64,000 bases of DNA. Origin: Acidimicrobiia bacterium (GTDB taxonomy: Bacteria; Actinomycetota; Acidimicrobiia; Acidimicrobiales; Bin134). The notes under the pieces were generated by a model. It saw only the letters and a program-made list of their open reading frames with translations, was not told where the DNA came from and searched no databases. How positions within the stretch are numbered: the stretch's first letter is position 1; every line of letters starts with the position of its first letter. The DNA is taken from the NCBI GenBank assembly GCA_022825005.1, contig JAJDYU010000069.1:124001-188000 (forward strand), read 5' to 3'. A program made the position numbers and the translations under genes. Shown here piece after piece: positions 7,132-20,623 of the stretch.

Positions 7132-8352
7132 ATGGAATTCGGAATTTTCGTAAACGGCTACATCCCCGGGCCGGCGGCCCACGACACCCAGGCAGAGCAC
7201 ACTGCTTTGATGCGGGAGGCCCACTACGTCATCACCGCTGACAAGTACAACTGGAAATACGCCTGGTTCGGCGAGCACCACTGCCTCACCGAGTACAGCC
7301 ACATGTCGGCGCCGGCCCCGGTCATGGGCTACGTGGCCGCCAAAACTGATCGCATCCATCTCTCCACCGGCATCACCAGCCTGCCTACCGCCAAGGAGCA
7401 CCCGGTGCGGATTGCCGAGCGGGCTGCCATGCTCGACCACATCACCGAGAACCGCTTCGAGTTCGGTACCGGTCGCGGCGCGGGCAGCCACGAGGTGGCC
7501 ACCTTCGGCGGACTGACCCCGCCCGAAACCAAGTCGATGTGGGATGAGGTGATCCGCGAGATCCCCCGCATGTGGGAGCAGCGCGACTACTGCTTCGAGG
7601 GCGAGCACTTCTCGGTGCCAAAGCCCCACAATGTGCTGCCCAAGCCCCACGGCAATGGCCATCCCCCCATCTGGGTGGCGTGCGGCAACCCGCCCACCTT
7701 CGCCAAGGCCGGCTCGTTGGGCATCGGTGCCATCGCCTTCAACTTCGAGCCCATCTTCAACCTCAAAGGCCGCATCGACGCCTACAAGGAGGCCATCCAG
7801 AGCCCGGTGGAGCAGATCGGCCAGTTCAAGAACGACAACGTGATGATGACCAACGCGGTCATCTGCCTGGAAGACCGGGATCGGGCCCGCGAGATCGCCA
7901 AAGCCAAAGGACGGGGCTATTTGGTCACGATGGTGAACCTCTACCACGACACCATGCCCAAGTCACCCGACGCCATCACCTGGCCCTCTGCGCCCAACCA
8001 GGTGGAGTGGACCGATGAGATGCTCGACGGGGCCATTGCCGGCGGCTACATGCTGTGCGGCAACGCCGAAGAGGTGTGCGAGCAGGTTGCCCGGTATCAG
8101 ACAGTGGGCTGCGACCAGGTGGTGTTCGGCCTACCCGGTGAGGGCATGGAACATGACGAGATCGACGAGATGCTCGAGGTGTTTGGCACCAAAGTCATCC
8201 CTGAGTACGACCCCGATCCGGTCCACTCCACCGACCGCTACCGTGCCACTGCCCAGCGCCGCTACCCCGACTTCCAATTCCCGCTGCCCGAGGGCATCGA
8301 CGTAGAGCTCATCCCCGAATCTGCGCTGTTGCCCCTGGGCCACGGCAAGTAG
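7132..8352 (+). CDS. LLM-class (luciferase-like) flavin-dependent oxidoreductase
   Basis: This 406-residue protein belongs to the bacterial-luciferase-like monooxygenase family, which uses FMNH2 or F420H2. Visible family elements are WFGEHHCLTEYSH near residue 45, PVRIAERAAMLDHIT and the flavin-pocket region FGTGRGAGSHE. The start is ATG 7132 with GGAGGAGA just upstream, and an upstream in-frame ATG/GTG is not needed. It is the first gene after a palindrome-bearing promoter and heads a run of CoA-linked genes, so a catabolic oxidation of a small molecule is likely. Substrate and cofactor are undetermined. Confidence 0.9.
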   Translation: MEFGIFVNGYIPGPAAHDTQAEHTALMREAHYVITADKYNWKYAWFGEHHCLTEYSHMSAPAPVMGYVAAKTDRIHLSTGITSLPTAKEHPVRIAERAAMLDHITENRFEFGTGRGAGSHEVATFGGLTPPETKSMWDEVIREIPRMWEQRDYCFEGEHFSVPKPHNVLPKPHGNGHPPIWVACGNPPTFAKAGSLGIGAIAFNFEPIFNLKGRIDAYKEAIQSPVEQIGQFKNDNVMMTNAVICLEDRDRAREIAKAKGRGYLVTMVNLYHDTMPKSPDAITWPSAPNQVEWTDEMLDGAIAGGYMLCGNAEEVCEQVARYQTVGCDQVVFGLPGEGMEHDEIDEMLEVFGTKVIPEYDPDPVHSTDRYRATAQRRYPDFQFPLPEGIDVELIPESALLPLGHGK

Positions 8353-8378
8353 CCCAACCGACTCGAGGAACAGCGGCT

Positions 8379-9023
8379 GTGCCTCGCGACGCCACCGAAA
8401 CCCGAGCCCGACTGATCGCCGAGGCCGAGCGCCTGTTCGCCGAGCAGGGCATCTGGAGGGTGCGGGTTCAAGACATCGTGGCCGCCGCCGGGCAGAAGAA
8501 CAGCTCGGCGCTCTCCTATCATTTCGGCTCCCGCAGCGGAGTGCTCGACGCCATCTTGCGAGAGCACGGTGAGCCCATCGACCAAGACCGGGGTGAGGTG
8601 TGGGCCTCGTTGGACAACGACCAAACTCCCGCGCTCATCGAGGCGCTGATTCAGCCCCTTACCCGCCGGCTGGCCACTGACAGCGGTCGGTGCTACCTGC
8701 GGATCGTGGCCCAGCTCAGCGCAGAGTTCAGTCGCTGGGATTTCGATCCCACCCACGTGCCCGCAAACCTCAACGCCATCTTGAGGCTTTTGCGAGACCG
8801 CTCATCGGCGGCCGACAAAACCCAACGAGACGAGCGGGTTCTGGGCATGATCCAGCTGATGACCGCTTCATTGGCCGAGCGGGCTCGTCGCATCGAAGCG
8901 GGAGATTCCTTGACAACCGATGCCGACGAGTACGCCGCCAATCTGGTGGACATGTTGACCGGGATCATCGAGGCACCCTCTCGGAATGCGGCCATGACGG
9001 CGTCTCAACGGGCGGGCCGGTAA
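8379..9023 (+). CDS. TetR-family transcriptional regulator
   Basis: This 214-residue protein starts at GTG 8379. Its N-terminal helix-turn-helix (RARLIAEAERLFAEQGIWRVRVQDIVAAAGQ, about 9-39) is followed by NSSALSYHFGSRSGVLDAIL, the usual TetR recognition region. The C-terminal ligand domain is unassignable. It lies 26 nt behind the flavin oxidoreductase gene and probably autoregulates the operon through the 7069-7089 palindrome. Confidence 0.93.
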   Translation: MPRDATETRARLIAEAERLFAEQGIWRVRVQDIVAAAGQKNSSALSYHFGSRSGVLDAILREHGEPIDQDRGEVWASLDNDQTPALIEALIQPLTRRLATDSGRCYLRIVAQLSAEFSRWDFDPTHVPANLNAILRLLRDRSSAADKTQRDERVLGMIQLMTASLAERARRIEAGDSLTTDADEYAANLVDMLTGIIEAPSRNAAMTASQRAGR

Positions 9024-9032
9024 TTTGCCACT

Positions 9033-9518
9033 GTGACAGACAAACAGATTCCTCGACCGGTCACTGGACTGTGGTTTGAGGAATTGACCCCCGGCCTGGT
9101 CGTCCACCACGCCATCCGCCGCACGATCACCGAAGCCGACAACGTGGCGTTCACCACCATGACCATGAACCCAGCGCCCATCCATCTCGACGCCGACTAC
9201 GCCTCCAACACCGAATTCGGCCAACCGCTGGTGAACTCGCTGCTCACTTTGGGTCTTACGGTGGGCATCAGCGTCCACGAGACAACGATGGGCACCACCG
9301 TGGCCAATCTGGGCTTCCAAGAAGTCACTTTCGGCGCCCCGGTGTTCGCCGGCGACACCATCCGTGTGGCGACCGAGGTGCTGGACGCCCGCCAATCCAA
9401 GTCCCGCCCCATGCAGGGGTTGGTGACCCTGGAGCACCGGGCTTACTGCACCGGCTCAGAAGCCCTTGTTTGTCGAGCCGTTCGCACGGCTCTGATGCAT
9501 CGCCGACCGCCTCAATAG
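9033..9518 (+). CDS. MaoC-like enoyl/mesaconyl-CoA hydratase
   Basis: This is a single hot-dog domain of 161 residues with the start at GTG 9033. The active-site region reads [16 protein letters not shown] (42-57). The pattern T-x-N-x-x-P-x-H-x-D is typical of the mesaconyl-CoA hydratase / beta-methylmalyl-CoA dehydratase branch, and the canonical Asp two residues before NP is replaced by Thr44. It likely hydrates an unsaturated acyl-CoA made in the same operon. Confidence 0.86.
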   Translation: MTDKQIPRPVTGLWFEELTPGLVVHHAIRRTITEADNVAFTTMTMNPAPIHLDADYASNTEFGQPLVNSLLTLGLTVGISVHETTMGTTVANLGFQEVTFGAPVFAGDTIRVATEVLDARQSKSRPMQGLVTLEHRAYCTGSEALVCRAVRTALMHRRPPQ

Positions 9519-9532
9519 GCCATGCTTTGGGC

Positions 9533-10246
9533 ATGAACCGTTTTGAAGACAAGATCGCCATAGTCACCGGCGCGGCTTCCGGCATTGGACGGGCCACCGC
9601 TGACCGTTTGCGCTCAGAGGGCGGCACCGTGGTGGGCATCGACCGGGATCCGGTGGACGACGTCGACCTGGCCATCCAACTGGACCTGCTCGACCTAGAC
9701 GCCATCGCTCCCACCGTCGCTCAGATAATGGATGCCTACGGCCGCATCGACGTGCTATGCAATATCGCCGGCATCGGCCACTTCGCCCGCGACGAGGACG
9801 AGACCCTGGAGGCGTGGAATCGGGTGATCGGCGTGAACCTCACCGGCACCTTCTTCATGTCCCAAGCCTGCTTGCCCCACCTGCTTGAGTCCCAGGGCAA
9901 CATCGTGAACACCGCCTCCACCGCCGGCACGCACGCCCAGCCGTGGAGTTCTGCCTATTCGGCCTCCAAAGGCGGGGTGGTCGCCCTCACCCAGACCATG
10001 GCCAGCACCAACGGGCGGGCCGGACTCCGGGTCAATTGCATCGCCCCCGGCGGCGTTGAGACCGAGATCTACAAGCAGTTCATGCCCCCTGAAGAGGTCG
10101 ACTTCACCCTCATGGCCATCATGGAGCCCTACCACCGTCCGGGCCACGCGTCGGAGCTGGCCTCGGCATTCGCCTTCTTGGCCAGCGATGACGCCAGCTT
10201 CTGCAATGGGATCGTGCTTCGGGTTGATGGGGGAACGAAGGCATGA
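9533..10246 (+). CDS. short-chain dehydrogenase/reductase
   Basis: The 237-residue classical SDR has the Rossmann motif TGAASGIG (12-19), NIAG, and the catalytic YSASK. The start ATG 9533 (MNRFEDK) was chosen over an upstream in-frame start because it places the nucleotide motif at the usual distance from the N-terminus. The stop overlaps the CoA-transferase ATG (ATGA at 10243-10246). It probably oxidises a hydroxyacyl intermediate. The substrate is unknown. Confidence 0.93.
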   Translation: MNRFEDKIAIVTGAASGIGRATADRLRSEGGTVVGIDRDPVDDVDLAIQLDLLDLDAIAPTVAQIMDAYGRIDVLCNIAGIGHFARDEDETLEAWNRVIGVNLTGTFFMSQACLPHLLESQGNIVNTASTAGTHAQPWSSAYSASKGGVVALTQTMASTNGRAGLRVNCIAPGGVETEIYKQFMPPEEVDFTLMAIMEPYHRPGHASELASAFAFLASDDASFCNGIVLRVDGGTKA

Positions 10247-11475
10247 GCCACTCTGCTCCCCCTCTCGCCGGTGTCCGGGTAATCGAGAGCTCGCTGCTCG
10301 GCCCTGGGTTCCTCACCACCTTTTTGTCCGACATGGGGGCCGACGTCATCAAGGTGGAGCCCCCGCAGGGCGACTACATCCGCCAGATGACCTGGCCCAT
10401 CGTCAATGGGGTGTCGCTGCTGCACCTGCACACCCACCGGGGCAAGCGCAGCATCGTGCTCGATCTGCGCCAACCAGAGGGTGTGGAGCTGTACCTCGAC
10501 CTGGCCCGCAACGCCGACGCCGTGGTGGAGGCCATGAGGCCGGGCGCACTTGAACGTCGCGGCTTGGGCTATGAGCAGCTGAAGGAAGTGAACCCCAAGA
10601 TCGTGTTCGCCACCATCAGCGGCTACGGAATGACGGGCCCTTACAAGGACATGCCCAGCCACGGCATCGCCTACGACACCTGGGCCGGGCTCATCCCCCC
10701 CGCCTATGACGACGACGGCTTCTGCCGCATCCCGGAGATGCCCAACATCGGCATCAACATCGCCCCCCTCATCGGTGCGCTCGCGGTTTGCGCCGGCATT
10801 ATCCGGGCCCGGGAAACCGGCGAGGGCTGCCGCCTGGAGCTGGCTCAATCCGATGCAGCCGCCTATATGGACTGGTACCGCATCGAGACCTGGAAGGCCT
10901 ACGAACGCCCCGAAGACGAGGTGACCGGAAACCCCTCAGACGACTACGAGCGCCGGGCCCCCGGCCTGGCCGGCATGTGGGAGGGCGTCCGCTATCAGAT
11001 GTACGAATCGGCCGATGGCCATGTGCTGTTCATGGCCTCTGAACAGGCCTTTTGGCGCAACTTCTGCGAGGCTCTGGATCGGATGGACTTGTTCGACCGC
11101 TGGCCGGGCTCCAAGTACGCCGACCACGCTCGGGGCAACCTGGAGATGCAGCGGGAGCTGCGGGACATCTTCCGCACCAAGAACAGCGCAGAGTGGCTGG
11201 AGTTCGGCGATCGGGTCAACACGCCCATCGCCCCAGTGAACAACGCCAAGAACGTGGTGGACGACCCCCAGTTCCAGGATCGGCTGCCGCTGTTCACCAC
11301 CGAGCAGGTGGGCTGCGAGCAACTCCCCCTCCCCGTCAAGTTCTTCGACGAAGAGCTCCCCACCCCCACCCATGCCCCCACCGTCGGCCAGCAAACCGAT
11401 GAGGTGCTGGGCGATGTGCTGGGACTCGACCAAGACCGGCTGGCCGCACTGCGGGATCAGGGCATCCTCGGATGA
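10243..11475 (+). CDS. CaiB/BaiF family CoA-transferase
   Basis: This class III CoA-transferase has 410 residues, the family's usual length. The N-terminus reads LAGVRVIESSLLGPG, followed by DMGADVIKVEPPQGD, GKRSIVLDLRQPEG and SGYGMTGPY. It moves CoA between carboxylic acids to activate the pathway substrate. It is translationally coupled on both sides by ATGA overlaps with the SDR and the phosphatase-like gene. Confidence 0.94.
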   Translation: MSHSAPPLAGVRVIESSLLGPGFLTTFLSDMGADVIKVEPPQGDYIRQMTWPIVNGVSLLHLHTHRGKRSIVLDLRQPEGVELYLDLARNADAVVEAMRPGALERRGLGYEQLKEVNPKIVFATISGYGMTGPYKDMPSHGIAYDTWAGLIPPAYDDDGFCRIPEMPNIGINIAPLIGALAVCAGIIRARETGEGCRLELAQSDAAAYMDWYRIETWKAYERPEDEVTGNPSDDYERRAPGLAGMWEGVRYQMYESADGHVLFMASEQAFWRNFCEALDRMDLFDRWPGSKYADHARGNLEMQRELRDIFRTKNSAEWLEFGDRVNTPIAPVNNAKNVVDDPQFQDRLPLFTTEQVGCEQLPLPVKFFDEELPTPTHAPTVGQQTDEVLGDVLGLDQDRLAALRDQGILG

Positions 11476-12260
11476 CCGATTCGGCGGACGCCGAACTGCT
11501 GAACGAGGCCGTTGAACTGGCCCGCGAGGCCGGACGGCTAACGCTGAGGTGGTTCTCCGACCATGAGCTGTCGGTGCAGCGCAAGGATGATGGCTCGCCG
11601 GTAACCGAAGCCGACAAGGCCGCGGAGGCCTTCCTCAGAGAGGCTCTGGCTGAGAGGTTCCCCGACGACGCGGTGATCGGAGAGGAATACCCCGAAGCAC
11701 AGGGCACATCGGGGCGAACTTGGGTAATCGACCCTATAGACGGCACGCGCAGCTTCGTCCGCGGCGTGCCCCTGTACACCACCTTGCTGGCCTTGATCGA
11801 CCAACAAGGCCCGGCCATAGGAGTCGCCGCCGTGCCTGGCCTGGACGAAGCAGTGTGGGCCGGCCGAGGTCTGGGTTGCTACCACAACGGCCGCCGCTGC
11901 CAAGTGAGCTCGCAAACCGAGCTAAGCCGGTCGTACTTGAGCACATCAGGAACCGAATGGTGGCCCGAAGGCGCCTTCGATCGAGTCCGCCGAGCCCGCG
12001 ACCGAGAGAGCCGGACCGGTGCCCGGCTCCGCACCTGGGGCGACGGCTACGGCTACGTCTTGGTAGCCACTGGCCGCGTCGACGCCATGATCGACCCCGG
12101 CCTCAACGTCTGGGACATCGCCCCCATGCTGGTAATCATCCCCGAAGCCGGCGGCCAAATCACCCAGTGGAACGGAACCAGCACGCCATCCGCCGGCGAC
12201 TGGCTGGCCACCAACGGGCACTTCCACGAAGAACTCCGAGTCCTGCTCAACAACGGCTAG
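11472..12260 (+). CDS. inositol monophosphatase-family phosphatase (HisN-like)
   Basis: The 262-residue protein has the Mg-binding motifs GEEYPE, WVIDPIDGTRSF and, near the C-terminus, WDIAPMLVIIPEAGG. IMPase-family enzymes of this subtype in actinobacteria often act as histidinol-phosphatase (HisN), though inositol phosphate remains possible. It ends the catabolic operon through an ATGA overlap. Its stop codon overlaps the convergent gene's stop in CTAG (12257-12260). Confidence 0.86.
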   Translation: MTDSADAELLNEAVELAREAGRLTLRWFSDHELSVQRKDDGSPVTEADKAAEAFLREALAERFPDDAVIGEEYPEAQGTSGRTWVIDPIDGTRSFVRGVPLYTTLLALIDQQGPAIGVAAVPGLDEAVWAGRGLGCYHNGRRCQVSSQTELSRSYLSTSGTEWWPEGAFDRVRRARDRESRTGARLRTWGDGYGYVLVATGRVDAMIDPGLNVWDIAPMLVIIPEAGGQITQWNGTSTPSAGDWLATNGHFHEELRVLLNNG

Positions 12261-13231
12261 GCCCCGGCAAACTCCTCACAGACCACCCCTTGCCCTTCAA
12301 GCACGCCCAAGAACTCAACCGCATCCACAATCTCCGACAATCCCACCACGCCAGTCCCTTCGACCTTTCCCGCCCCGATCAACTCCAGAGCGCCCGTCAC
12401 CACCGACGAAGCAACAAATCCCGGCGCCCCTGAAGCCCCCAGAATCCGCCCCGCCCAGGCACCGTCACGCTGGCCCCGCACTTCTATGCGCACCGCCCCC
12501 AGCTTCCCCTCGGGATGAGGGGGCCGCAGCATCGGCAACCAAGAGGAAAAGCGATCCCTCCGAGTGGCTGCCATGCGGGCCGTGATCCGATCCGCCCTGC
12601 TGAACTTTCGAACCAGCAGCATCGGATCGGGCATTGCCGCCCGATAGCAGTCCGCCGCATCCACCGGGCTCGGAAACCAGCAGAGCTCCCGCCCCGAGCC
12701 GCCCGGTCGCTGCTTCCAGCCACCCCGCCATTCCAACGCCAGAGAGCTCAAGGCCCGGTGATGCTGACGGGCGCAATCCGGCCCCCCCGTGCCGAACTTG
12801 GCGACGTGGACCTCGGTCACCCGGTCGAGCTCCGCGGCCGCGCGGACGGCGAGCACATCGCTCAGCCCGGGGGCCATACCCACTCCGGCAACCACCAGCG
12901 AGTTCTGCTGTCGAACCGTGCCGTTCATGCCCAGCATCCGCCTCACATCAGACACCGAGTCAGAGGTGGCCAGCACCACCCGCCCCTGGTTGAGAAGCCG
13001 ACGCGCCAGTCGGGCCTGAGTGCCTGAGGCGGTAGCCAGAACCACCACATCGGCCGGATCGTCCAAGCTGCCCACGGTCACCGGAGGCCCGTGTTTTTCG
13101 GCCAAGTGCCACGCCCGATCGGGATTTCGGTCGATCACAGCCACCCGGTTGACGGGGACCGAAGGCGAGCCAACCAACTGCTTCACCACTCCGGCGCCGA
13201 CCACGCCCGCGCCGACAATCAAGATGTCCAT
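12257..13231 (-). CDS. saccharopine dehydrogenase-like NAD(P)-binding oxidoreductase
   Basis: The 324-residue protein opens with a Rossmann motif (ILIVGAGVVGAGVVKQL) and a conserved acidic VIDRNPDRA strand end that would bind the adenosine ribose. The middle section (GVGMAPGLSDVLAVRAAAEL) and FGTGGPDC resemble saccharopine-dehydrogenase-like proteins of unknown substrate. It stands alone between a convergent operon and the tRNA-Ile region. Function beyond an NAD(P)-linked dehydrogenase fold cannot be given. Confidence 0.72.
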   Translation of the reverse strand: MDILIVGAGVVGAGVVKQLVGSPSVPVNRVAVIDRNPDRAWHLAEKHGPPVTVGSLDDPADVVVLATASGTQARLARRLLNQGRVVLATSDSVSDVRRMLGMNGTVRQQNSLVVAGVGMAPGLSDVLAVRAAAELDRVTEVHVAKFGTGGPDCARQHHRALSSLALEWRGGWKQRPGGSGRELCWFPSPVDAADCYRAAMPDPMLLVRKFSRADRITARMAATRRDRFSSWLPMLRPPHPEGKLGAVRIEVRGQRDGAWAGRILGASGAPGFVASSVVTGALELIGAGKVEGTGVVGLSEIVDAVEFLGVLEGQGVVCEEFAGA

Positions 13232-13291
13232 ACCAGTGATCTCTCCGGCGGATTGAGGGTCACTGTGCGGCTCAGATAGAGCAGTTCAGAG

Positions 13292-13432
13292 TCAGCTGCT
13301 GCCGCTGATCTGGCGCCAGCCGCCCGACTGAGGCGGTACGCCCCCGGTTCCCCGAGCACGCAATATGGCAGCGATGGCGGCCGCCCCTGCCAGAGCAACC
13401 AGCGCTCTTCGCAGAATCTTCACGACACCCAT
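13292..13432 (-). CDS. small single-span membrane protein near tRNA-Ile
   Basis: A 46-residue frame from ATG 13432 has a basic start (MGVVKILRRA), a hydrophobic alanine-rich helix (about 10-25) and a Gly/Ser/Trp tail. Its place beside tRNA-Ile and DUF3566 recalls the short DLW-39-type proteins found there in other actinobacteria, but the C-terminal DLW signature is absent. It is likely real from position and composition, but unproven. Confidence 0.45.
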   Translation of the reverse strand: MGVVKILRRALVALAGAAAIAAILRARGTGGVPPQSGGWRQISGSS

Positions 13433-13477
13433 CCTAACGAACCCCCTCAACGGTGCAACCGGGGAAAACCACCAACG

Positions 13478-13551
<74 letters not shown>

Positions 13552-13573
13552 AATGCCAAACCGAACCGACAGC

Positions 13574-14107
13574 CTACTTACGGAGGTTCAAGGCAGGCCA
13601 ACGAAATCGGCGAGGTCGGGTCCGGGGCCGTTGCCGAGCTGTTTCCTCTTCGATGACCGTCACTCTCATTCCGCCGGTCAGATCACTGATTAGGTTGAAC
13701 AGCACACACAGCAAGACGTTGAAGAACGTTCCCGCCACCACCAGCACCAGCCCGCCCACGGCAAAGCCGCGGAATATCTGGCTGGCGTTGAACTTGAACT
13801 CTTGCAGCGCGAACAGCTCCTCGATGAATGACTCGGTGTCGTCGACGGTGCCCGAGCCCACCGCGATGCTCCAAAGCATCACACCGGCCAGCATCACGAT
13901 CACCCAGAGGCACAGATAGAAGATCAACGAGATCTTCAACACCGACCACGGCTCGACGTGCCGGATCACCCGGCGCACCTTGCGCGCCTGCAATCGCACC
14001 GCCCTCCGGTACTCCCTCGGGGTTACCTTGACCGGCTGGCGCGCCACTGCCTGGCTGGGCAATGGCGCGGCGGAGGGCTCGCTCACCCGACCGGGGTCGA
14101 TGGACAC
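13574..14107 (-). CDS. DUF3566 membrane protein
   Basis: The 177-residue protein has a basic N-terminal cytosolic segment (about 25-50), two transmembrane helices (about 57-80 and 116-140) and a basic tail. The family motif region VEPWSVLKISLIFYLCLWVIVML and the C-terminal FNLISDLTGG are visible. Homologues lie downstream of gyrA in actinobacteria (for example Rv0007). The function is unknown; an envelope or division role is suggested in the literature for neighbours only. Confidence 0.9.
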   Translation of the reverse strand: MSIDPGRVSEPSAAPLPSQAVARQPVKVTPREYRRAVRLQARKVRRVIRHVEPWSVLKISLIFYLCLWVIVMLAGVMLWSIAVGSGTVDDTESFIEELFALQEFKFNASQIFRGFAVGGLVLVVAGTFFNVLLCVLFNLISDLTGGMRVTVIEEETARQRPRTRPRRFRWPALNLRK

Positions 14108-14448
14108 GCCCCGAAGTGTATGGGATCGCTGGTCTCAAGTGATTGGCACCACCACCCGATTGGCCGGAACTCTGCTCTGGCTGTCGCCAACGAGCCGTCT
14201 CGGCGCACGACTACCTCGGTCTCGAAGCCCTCTTGCACAATCGAAACCAGAGTTGCCTCGTTGGCCGCTGCCGTGGCTGGAGCAGCCTGGGGGTCGGCCG
14301 CCGCGGCCATTGCCACCGCATCGGCGATTGCTGTTGCCCGAGCCCGGCGAACAGCGTCAGAGCCGAGTTGGCCCAACAGCAAAATTGCCATCCCGATCAC
14401 CGCCAGCATCCCCACGCCCAACACCGAAATCGATCCCCTCTCGTCCAC
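14083..14448 (-). CDS. TadE/TadG-like pilus-assembly-type protein
   Basis: A 121-residue protein starts MDERGSISVLGVGMLAVIG, a class III prepilin-like N-terminus in which the hydrophobic helix follows a short charged leader. The rest is a small extracytoplasmic domain with two cysteines. It resembles the Rv3654c-type 'helicase/secretion neighbourhood TadE-like' proteins. It overlaps the DUF3566 start by 25 nt. It is separate from the Tad locus at 34.9-43.8 kb, so its partner machinery is uncertain. Confidence 0.7.
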   Translation of the reverse strand: MDERGSISVLGVGMLAVIGMAILLLGQLGSDAVRRARATAIADAVAMAAAADPQAAPATAAANEATLVSIVQEGFETEVVVRRDGSLATARAEFRPIGWWCQSLETSDPIHFGACPSTPVG

Positions 14449-14499
14449 AACGCTGCTCCTACGGTCATTGCTGTGGGGGAAGATTCGCCGAAGTGGAGA

Positions 14500-16968
<2,469 letters not shown>

Positions 16969-16983
16969 TGGATTCCTTGGCGC

Positions 16984-19146
<2,163 letters not shown>

Positions 19147-19491
19147 TCATCGGGGGCGGACCTTCACCGTCAGCGAGGTGACAGCTTCCTCCTCTGCGGC
19201 GGCATTGATCCGACCTATGAGCTCGGCACTGAAGAACCTCATCTCGGTGGCCCACGCGGGGTCGTCCACCGACACCACCAACTCGCCGTCGACCAGTCGC
19301 ACCGGCGATGAATGGGCAGCCATCACCGAGCCAACCAGCCCTTCCCAAGAGTCGAAGACCATGCTCAAGACCTGGGCCCGCGGGGCCCTCAATCCAGATG
19401 CCAACCGGTCGAGGGCCTCCTTCAGCCGCTTCGGTCCCGATGACTTCTTCAGCGGCTCCCACCCCATGGCCCCAGTCTGCCTCGACAACAC
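19147..19491 (-). CDS. dciA: DUF721 / DciA-like replication protein
   Basis: This 114-residue protein, at the conserved recF-gyrB position (Rv0004 family), matches the DciA domain that loads or activates replicative DnaB helicase in bacteria lacking DnaC. It has an LxxLASGLRAP start and the core W-x2-LVGSVMAAHSSPVRLVDGELVV. The start is GTG 19491; ATG 19467 (MGWEPLKK) is an alternative. The helicase role is established for the family and inferred here. Confidence 0.85.
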   Translation of the reverse strand: MLSRQTGAMGWEPLKKSSGPKRLKEALDRLASGLRAPRAQVLSMVFDSWEGLVGSVMAAHSSPVRLVDGELVVSVDDPAWATEMRFFSAELIGRINAAAEEEAVTSLTVKVRPR

Positions 19492-19510
19492 CGTCCTGGC
19501 GACGGTTAAG

Positions 19511-20596
19511 TCACTCTTCCCGGACGACCTGGCCGGCCGACACCCGAAATCGAGCGCTGTAGTCGATGTCAGAGGGAAGCGCGCCCGCCGTAGTCAGCAG
19601 GGTCTGCTCCGACCGCAAAGCCCGCAGAACCCCACGCGACCGCTCCGCGTCCAGCTCAGAGAACACGTCGTCCAGCAACAGCAACGGAGACTGGCCAGCC
19701 GCCCTCTCCAATTCACGGTGTACTGCCAGGCGCAATGCCAAGGCCAGCGATCGCTGCTCTCCCTGGGAGGCATGGGTACGGGCCGGCCTTCCATCTAGAA
19801 CCACAGACAAATCGTCGCGGTGGGGTCCCACTGTCGTCGCCCCCCGACGCAGGTCCTCACCGCGGACTTGGCCCAGCACCTCCTTCAGTTCGCCCTCCGG
19901 CCAGGTTGACTCGTAATCCAGCTCTACCGGGGTCGCTCGCCCGGCTATCTCCCCATAGGCCGACGCCACCCCGACGCTGAGATCGGCCACCAATCGCCTT
20001 CGGGCCGCGGCCAGCTGCTCGCCGACATCGGCGAGCTTGTCGTCCCACACATCCAGGGTCACGGCTATGTCGGATCCGAGGCGGCCGCCGGTTTGGCGAA
20101 GCAGGGCATTTCGCTGGCGCAGGATGCTCTCAAGGTCCGACCTCGCCACATCCAGCCGGGGGTCGATCTGGCCCAGGGCGTTGTCGAGGAAGCGGCGCCG
20201 TTCTCCTGGGCCCCCCTTGAGCAGTACCAGGTCGTCGGGCATGAAGATGGACACCGGGGCCAGGCCCAGCAAATCTCGCCGGCGGACCTTTTGGCGGTTC
20301 ACCTGGAACTCGGAGCGACCCGTAGACCTCAATGCAGCTTCAAAGAGAACTTCTCTTTGGTCGACTGTCATCTCGGCCCTGGCCACCGCCCCAGAGGCCT
20401 CGGCACCGGTTCGGATCAACGCCTCGGTGGGGGTAACGCGAAACGAGGTCATGGTGGCCAGGTAATAGACCGCCTCCAGCAGATTGGTCTTGCCCTCTCC
20501 GTTGGGCCCCACAATCAGGCTCGTGCCGGCGGGAAACTCCAATTCGAGCTGGGAATAGTTGCGAAAGTCCGCTAGCCAGAGATGTTGAAGCCGCAC
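19511..20596 (-). CDS. recF: DNA replication/repair protein RecF
   Basis: This is a 361-residue SMC-like ATPase that loads RecA at gaps. Walker A GPNGEGKTN begins near residue 31, the signature region includes HASQGEQRSLALALRLA, and Walker B is PLLLLDDVFSELD. The start is GTG 20596, 27 nt after dnaN, in the standard dnaA-dnaN-recF order. Confidence 0.96.
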   Translation of the reverse strand: MRLQHLWLADFRNYSQLELEFPAGTSLIVGPNGEGKTNLLEAVYYLATMTSFRVTPTEALIRTGAEASGAVARAEMTVDQREVLFEAALRSTGRSEFQVNRQKVRRRDLLGLAPVSIFMPDDLVLLKGGPGERRRFLDNALGQIDPRLDVARSDLESILRQRNALLRQTGGRLGSDIAVTLDVWDDKLADVGEQLAAARRRLVADLSVGVASAYGEIAGRATPVELDYESTWPEGELKEVLGQVRGEDLRRGATTVGPHRDDLSVVLDGRPARTHASQGEQRSLALALRLAVHRELERAAGQSPLLLLDDVFSELDAERSRGVLRALRSEQTLLTTAGALPSDIDYSARFRVSAGQVVREE

Positions 20597-20623
20597 ACTC
20601 TGTCCAACTGGCGCAACCGGGGC